Assembly (NCBI GenBank): GCA_022823665.1
Contig: JAJEHN010000001.1
Location: 310,001-374,000 of the forward strand
Origin: Thermoanaerobaculia bacterium
GTDB lineage: Bacteria > Acidobacteriota > Thermoanaerobaculia > Multivoradales > Multivoraceae
Length of the DNA: 64,000 nucleotides
Reading direction: 5' to 3'
This document shows positions 62,058 to 64,000 of the stretch, in pieces; positions within the stretch are counted from its first letter, which is position 1, and each line of letters starts with the position of its first letter. The translations under genes were made by a program, and so were the position numbers. The notes under the pieces were generated by a model. It did no database searches, was not told where the DNA came from, and worked only from the letters and a program-made list of their open reading frames with translations.

Positions 62058-63617
62058 GTGAGCTGGCGGTCCGAGATCGACGAACTGAAGCGTCGCCGCG
62101 AACTGGCGCGGGAGATGGGGGGCGCGGACAAGGTCGAACGCCAGCACCATTTCGGCAAGCTGACCGTCCGCGAACGCATCGACGCGATGATCGACGCCGG
62201 CAGCTTCCACGAAATCGGCGAGATCGCCGGTCGTGCCGAGTACACGGAGGACGGCGAACTCGTGTCCTTCCGACCTTCGAACTTCGTCTTCGGCGTCGGG
62301 GAGATCGACGGCCGTCCGGCCATCGTCTCCGGCGACGACTTCACGGTGCGCGGCGGTTCGGCCGACGCCTCGATCCCCGCCAAGCGGACGCGGTCGGAAG
62401 GTCTCGCGCTCGAGATGAAGCTCCCCCACGTGCGCCTGGTCGACGGCATGGGCGGCGGCGGCTCGGTCAAGACGATCGAGATGGCGGGGCGCACCTACAT
62501 ACCGGAGCTTCGGAGCTGGGAAGTCGTCGTGCGGCACCTGGCGGTCGCTCCATCCGTGTCCCTGGCGCTCGGTTCGGTCGCCGGCATCGGCGCCGCCCGG
62601 GTCTGCACCGCCCACTACTCGGTCATCGTCCGCGACACGGCCCAGATGATGATCGCCGGCCCGGCACTGGTCGAATGGGCCGGCGGCGGCACGGTGCCCA
62701 AGGAAGAACTCGGACACGCCCGCATCCACACCGCGAACGGAGCGATCGACGACGCGGTGGACACGGAGGCCGAGGCGTTCGACCGCGCCCGCCGGTTCCT
62801 CTCCTACCTGCCGACCAATGTCGATGAGCTGCCGCCGCGGCTGCCCGAGTCGGAGCGCGGCGACGACCCGGAGCGCCGCGATCCGGAGCTGCTCGACTTC
62901 GTGCCGCGCGACCCGAAGCGCACCTACCGGATGCGCGAGCTGCTCGGCCGCATCGTGGACCGCGGCTCCTTCTTCGAAATCGGCCACGACTGGGGCCGTT
63001 CCATCATCACCGGCCTGGCGCGCCTGGACGGCTGGCCGATGGCGATCTTCGCCGAGGACGTGAACGTCTACGGCGGCGGCTGGGACGCCGACTCCTGCCG
63101 CAAGCTGTCCCGGCTGATCGACCTGGCATCGACCTTCCACCTGCCCCTGCTCCACCTCGAGGACTGTCCCGGCTTCCTGATCGGCCGCGAGTCCGAACAC
63201 ACCGCCACGATCCGCTTCGGCTCCCAGGTCCTCGCAGCGCTGGGACAGTGCACGACGCCCTTCTGCTGCGTGGTGATCCGCAAGGCGTTCGGCGTCGCCG
63301 GCGGCGCCAACCACAAGCCGGGCAGCCACCACTTCCGCTACGCCTGGCCCTCAGGCGACTGGGGCTCGTTGCCGATCGAAGGCGGCATCGAGGTCGCCTA
63401 CAAGGCGGAACTCGCCGAAGCGGAGGACTACGACGCTCACCTGGCCCGCATCAAGGAGCGTCTGAACCAGGTCCGCTCGCCGTTCCGGTCGGCCGAGTAC
63501 TTCGAGATCGAGGAGATCATCGACCCGCGCGACACGCGGCCGATCCTCTGCCGCTGGGCCAGCCTGGTCGCGGGGTCGGTGCCGGTCGGCCCGCAGGCAT
63601 TCACCTACCGGCCCTGA
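62058..63617 (+). CDS. Acyl-CoA carboxylase beta (carboxyltransferase) subunit
   Basis: GTG 62058 has GAGGAGGA 4-5 nt upstream and lies 10 bp after lpxD. The 519-residue protein has both crotonase-like halves of biotin-dependent carboxyltransferases: KLTVRERIDAMIDAGSFHEIG and GGSADASIPAKRTRSEGLALE in the first, and FAEDVNVYGGGWDADSCRK with the C-terminal KERLNQVRSPFRSAEYFEIEEIIDPRDTRP-type tail in the second. It moves the carboxyl group from biotin to an acyl-CoA. The AMKM-type biotin carrier and biotin carboxylase are not in the window. The GGSADAS segment differs from the usual propionyl-CoA enzymes, so the substrate is open. Confidence 0.88.
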   Translation: MSWRSEIDELKRRRELAREMGGADKVERQHHFGKLTVRERIDAMIDAGSFHEIGEIAGRAEYTEDGELVSFRPSNFVFGVGEIDGRPAIVSGDDFTVRGGSADASIPAKRTRSEGLALEMKLPHVRLVDGMGGGGSVKTIEMAGRTYIPELRSWEVVVRHLAVAPSVSLALGSVAGIGAARVCTAHYSVIVRDTAQMMIAGPALVEWAGGGTVPKEELGHARIHTANGAIDDAVDTEAEAFDRARRFLSYLPTNVDELPPRLPESERGDDPERRDPELLDFVPRDPKRTYRMRELLGRIVDRGSFFEIGHDWGRSIITGLARLDGWPMAIFAEDVNVYGGGWDADSCRKLSRLIDLASTFHLPLLHLEDCPGFLIGRESEHTATIRFGSQVLAALGQCTTPFCCVVIRKAFGVAGGANHKPGSHHFRYAWPSGDWGSLPIEGGIEVAYKAELAEAEDYDAHLARIKERLNQVRSPFRSAEYFEIEEIIDPRDTRPILCRWASLVAGSVPVGPQAFTYRP

Positions 63618-63661
63618 GCGGGAGGCGTAGACTAGGACGCCCTGCCCCGGGGCGACCCACC

Positions 63662-64000
63662 GTGCGCAGCCGCGTCCTCATCCGAGCCTTCCTCATCGCA
63701 GCCGTCGCGCTGTTTCTCGTCGGCGGCACGGCGTCGGCCGCGAAGAAGAAGCGGCCGCCCTGCGAGGACGGCCGGCAACCCGCGGTCGAGGACCTGCCGC
63801 TCCAGCACCGGCAGTGGACCGAGGAAGTCGCCCTGCTGCTCAGCGACGAGGAGATCCAGTCCTTCCTCTGTCTGTCCCAGGACTACCAGCGGGACGCCTT
63901 CATCGCGGAGTTCTGGAAGGCGCGCGATCCCTATCCCGACACGGCGCGCAACGAGTTCCGGGAGCACTGGAGCGAGCGACTGTCCATGGTCCGCCAGTTG
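63662..64000 (+). CDS. GWxTD-domain secreted protein, partial (N-terminus only)
   Basis: From GTG 63662 the frame is open to the right edge (113 codons). A signal peptide is clear (MRSRVLIRAFLIAAVALFLV to about TASAA). The following AFIAEFWKARDPYPDTARNEFREHW-type segment (about residues 81-105) matches the N-terminal part of GWxTD-domain proteins, which are common in Acidobacteriota and a few related phyla; the GWxTD motif itself would lie beyond the edge. The ribosome binding site is weak (GGGGCG). Function of the family is unknown. Confidence 0.75.
   Translation, partial: MRSRVLIRAFLIAAVALFLVGGTASAAKKKRPPCEDGRQPAVEDLPLQHRQWTEEVALLLSDEEIQSFLCLSQDYQRDAFIAEFWKARDPYPDTARNEFREHWSERLSMVRQL

Overview
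The window is GC-rich, densely coded DNA from a diderm bacterium, most likely an Acidobacteriota member. Three things point there: six secreted proteins of the VWFA-related type described from Acidobacteria, the start of a GWxTD-type protein at the right edge, and repeated copies of a secreted family ending in an ACHEGNY-like motif. An lpxD gene implies a lipid A outer membrane. No rRNA, tRNA, CRISPR array, transposase or prophage gene was seen.

Layout. 1-4144 (minus): a PQQ dehydrogenase followed by three secreted proteins of unknown function, two of them clear ACHEGNY-family members. 4211-10867: fabF, convergent with a START-domain protein, an AGCS amino acid carrier and an M16 peptidase pair (active plus inactive subunit). 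10956-13088: groES-groEL under a perfect CIRCE operator. 13051-21994 (minus): a dipeptide/oligopeptide ABC transporter (two permeases, binding lipoprotein, two ATPases) coupled to an MFS carrier, another ACHEGNY-family protein and a DUF1932-type dehydrogenase. 22033-35211 (plus): the most striking region, a roughly 13 kb tandem array of six paralogous secreted VWA proteins interrupted once by a TauE/SafE permease. It is divergent from the ABC operon across a control region holding a perfect 16-bp palindrome.

35212-42593: a fourth ACHEGNY-family protein, a FadJ-like bifunctional beta-oxidation enzyme, a 35-bp perfect inverted repeat, a glucose-dehydrogenase-like quinoprotein and a CocE-type hydrolase. 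42621-46103 (minus): phosphopantetheinyl transferase, DCC oxidoreductase, thioredoxin-like protein and HflX. 46104-48931: RNase E/G, then a short stretch with its own promoter-like sequence, an unusually strong Shine-Dalgarno, a 14-codon ORF and a terminator. 49024-54534: a lone molybdopterin subunit of the xanthine dehydrogenase family, a GT-C-like membrane protein and a methyltransferase. 54653-57759: a compact quinoprotein alcohol dehydrogenase operon resembling xoxF-xoxJ-xoxG, with a lanthanide-type Asp-X-Asp signature and an unusual CX3CH cytochrome lipoprotein. 57843-63617: a Tat-exported enolase-superfamily enzyme, then gloB, an amidohydrolase, lpxD and an acyl-CoA carboxylase beta subunit.

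The content suggests a heterotrophic cell with a large secreted and periplasmic repertoire: three quinoproteins, peptide uptake, secreted peptidases and many surface VWA proteins. Genes within operons are often joined by TGA stops overlapping GTG or TTG starts. All functions are read from sequence motifs by eye; no database search was run.
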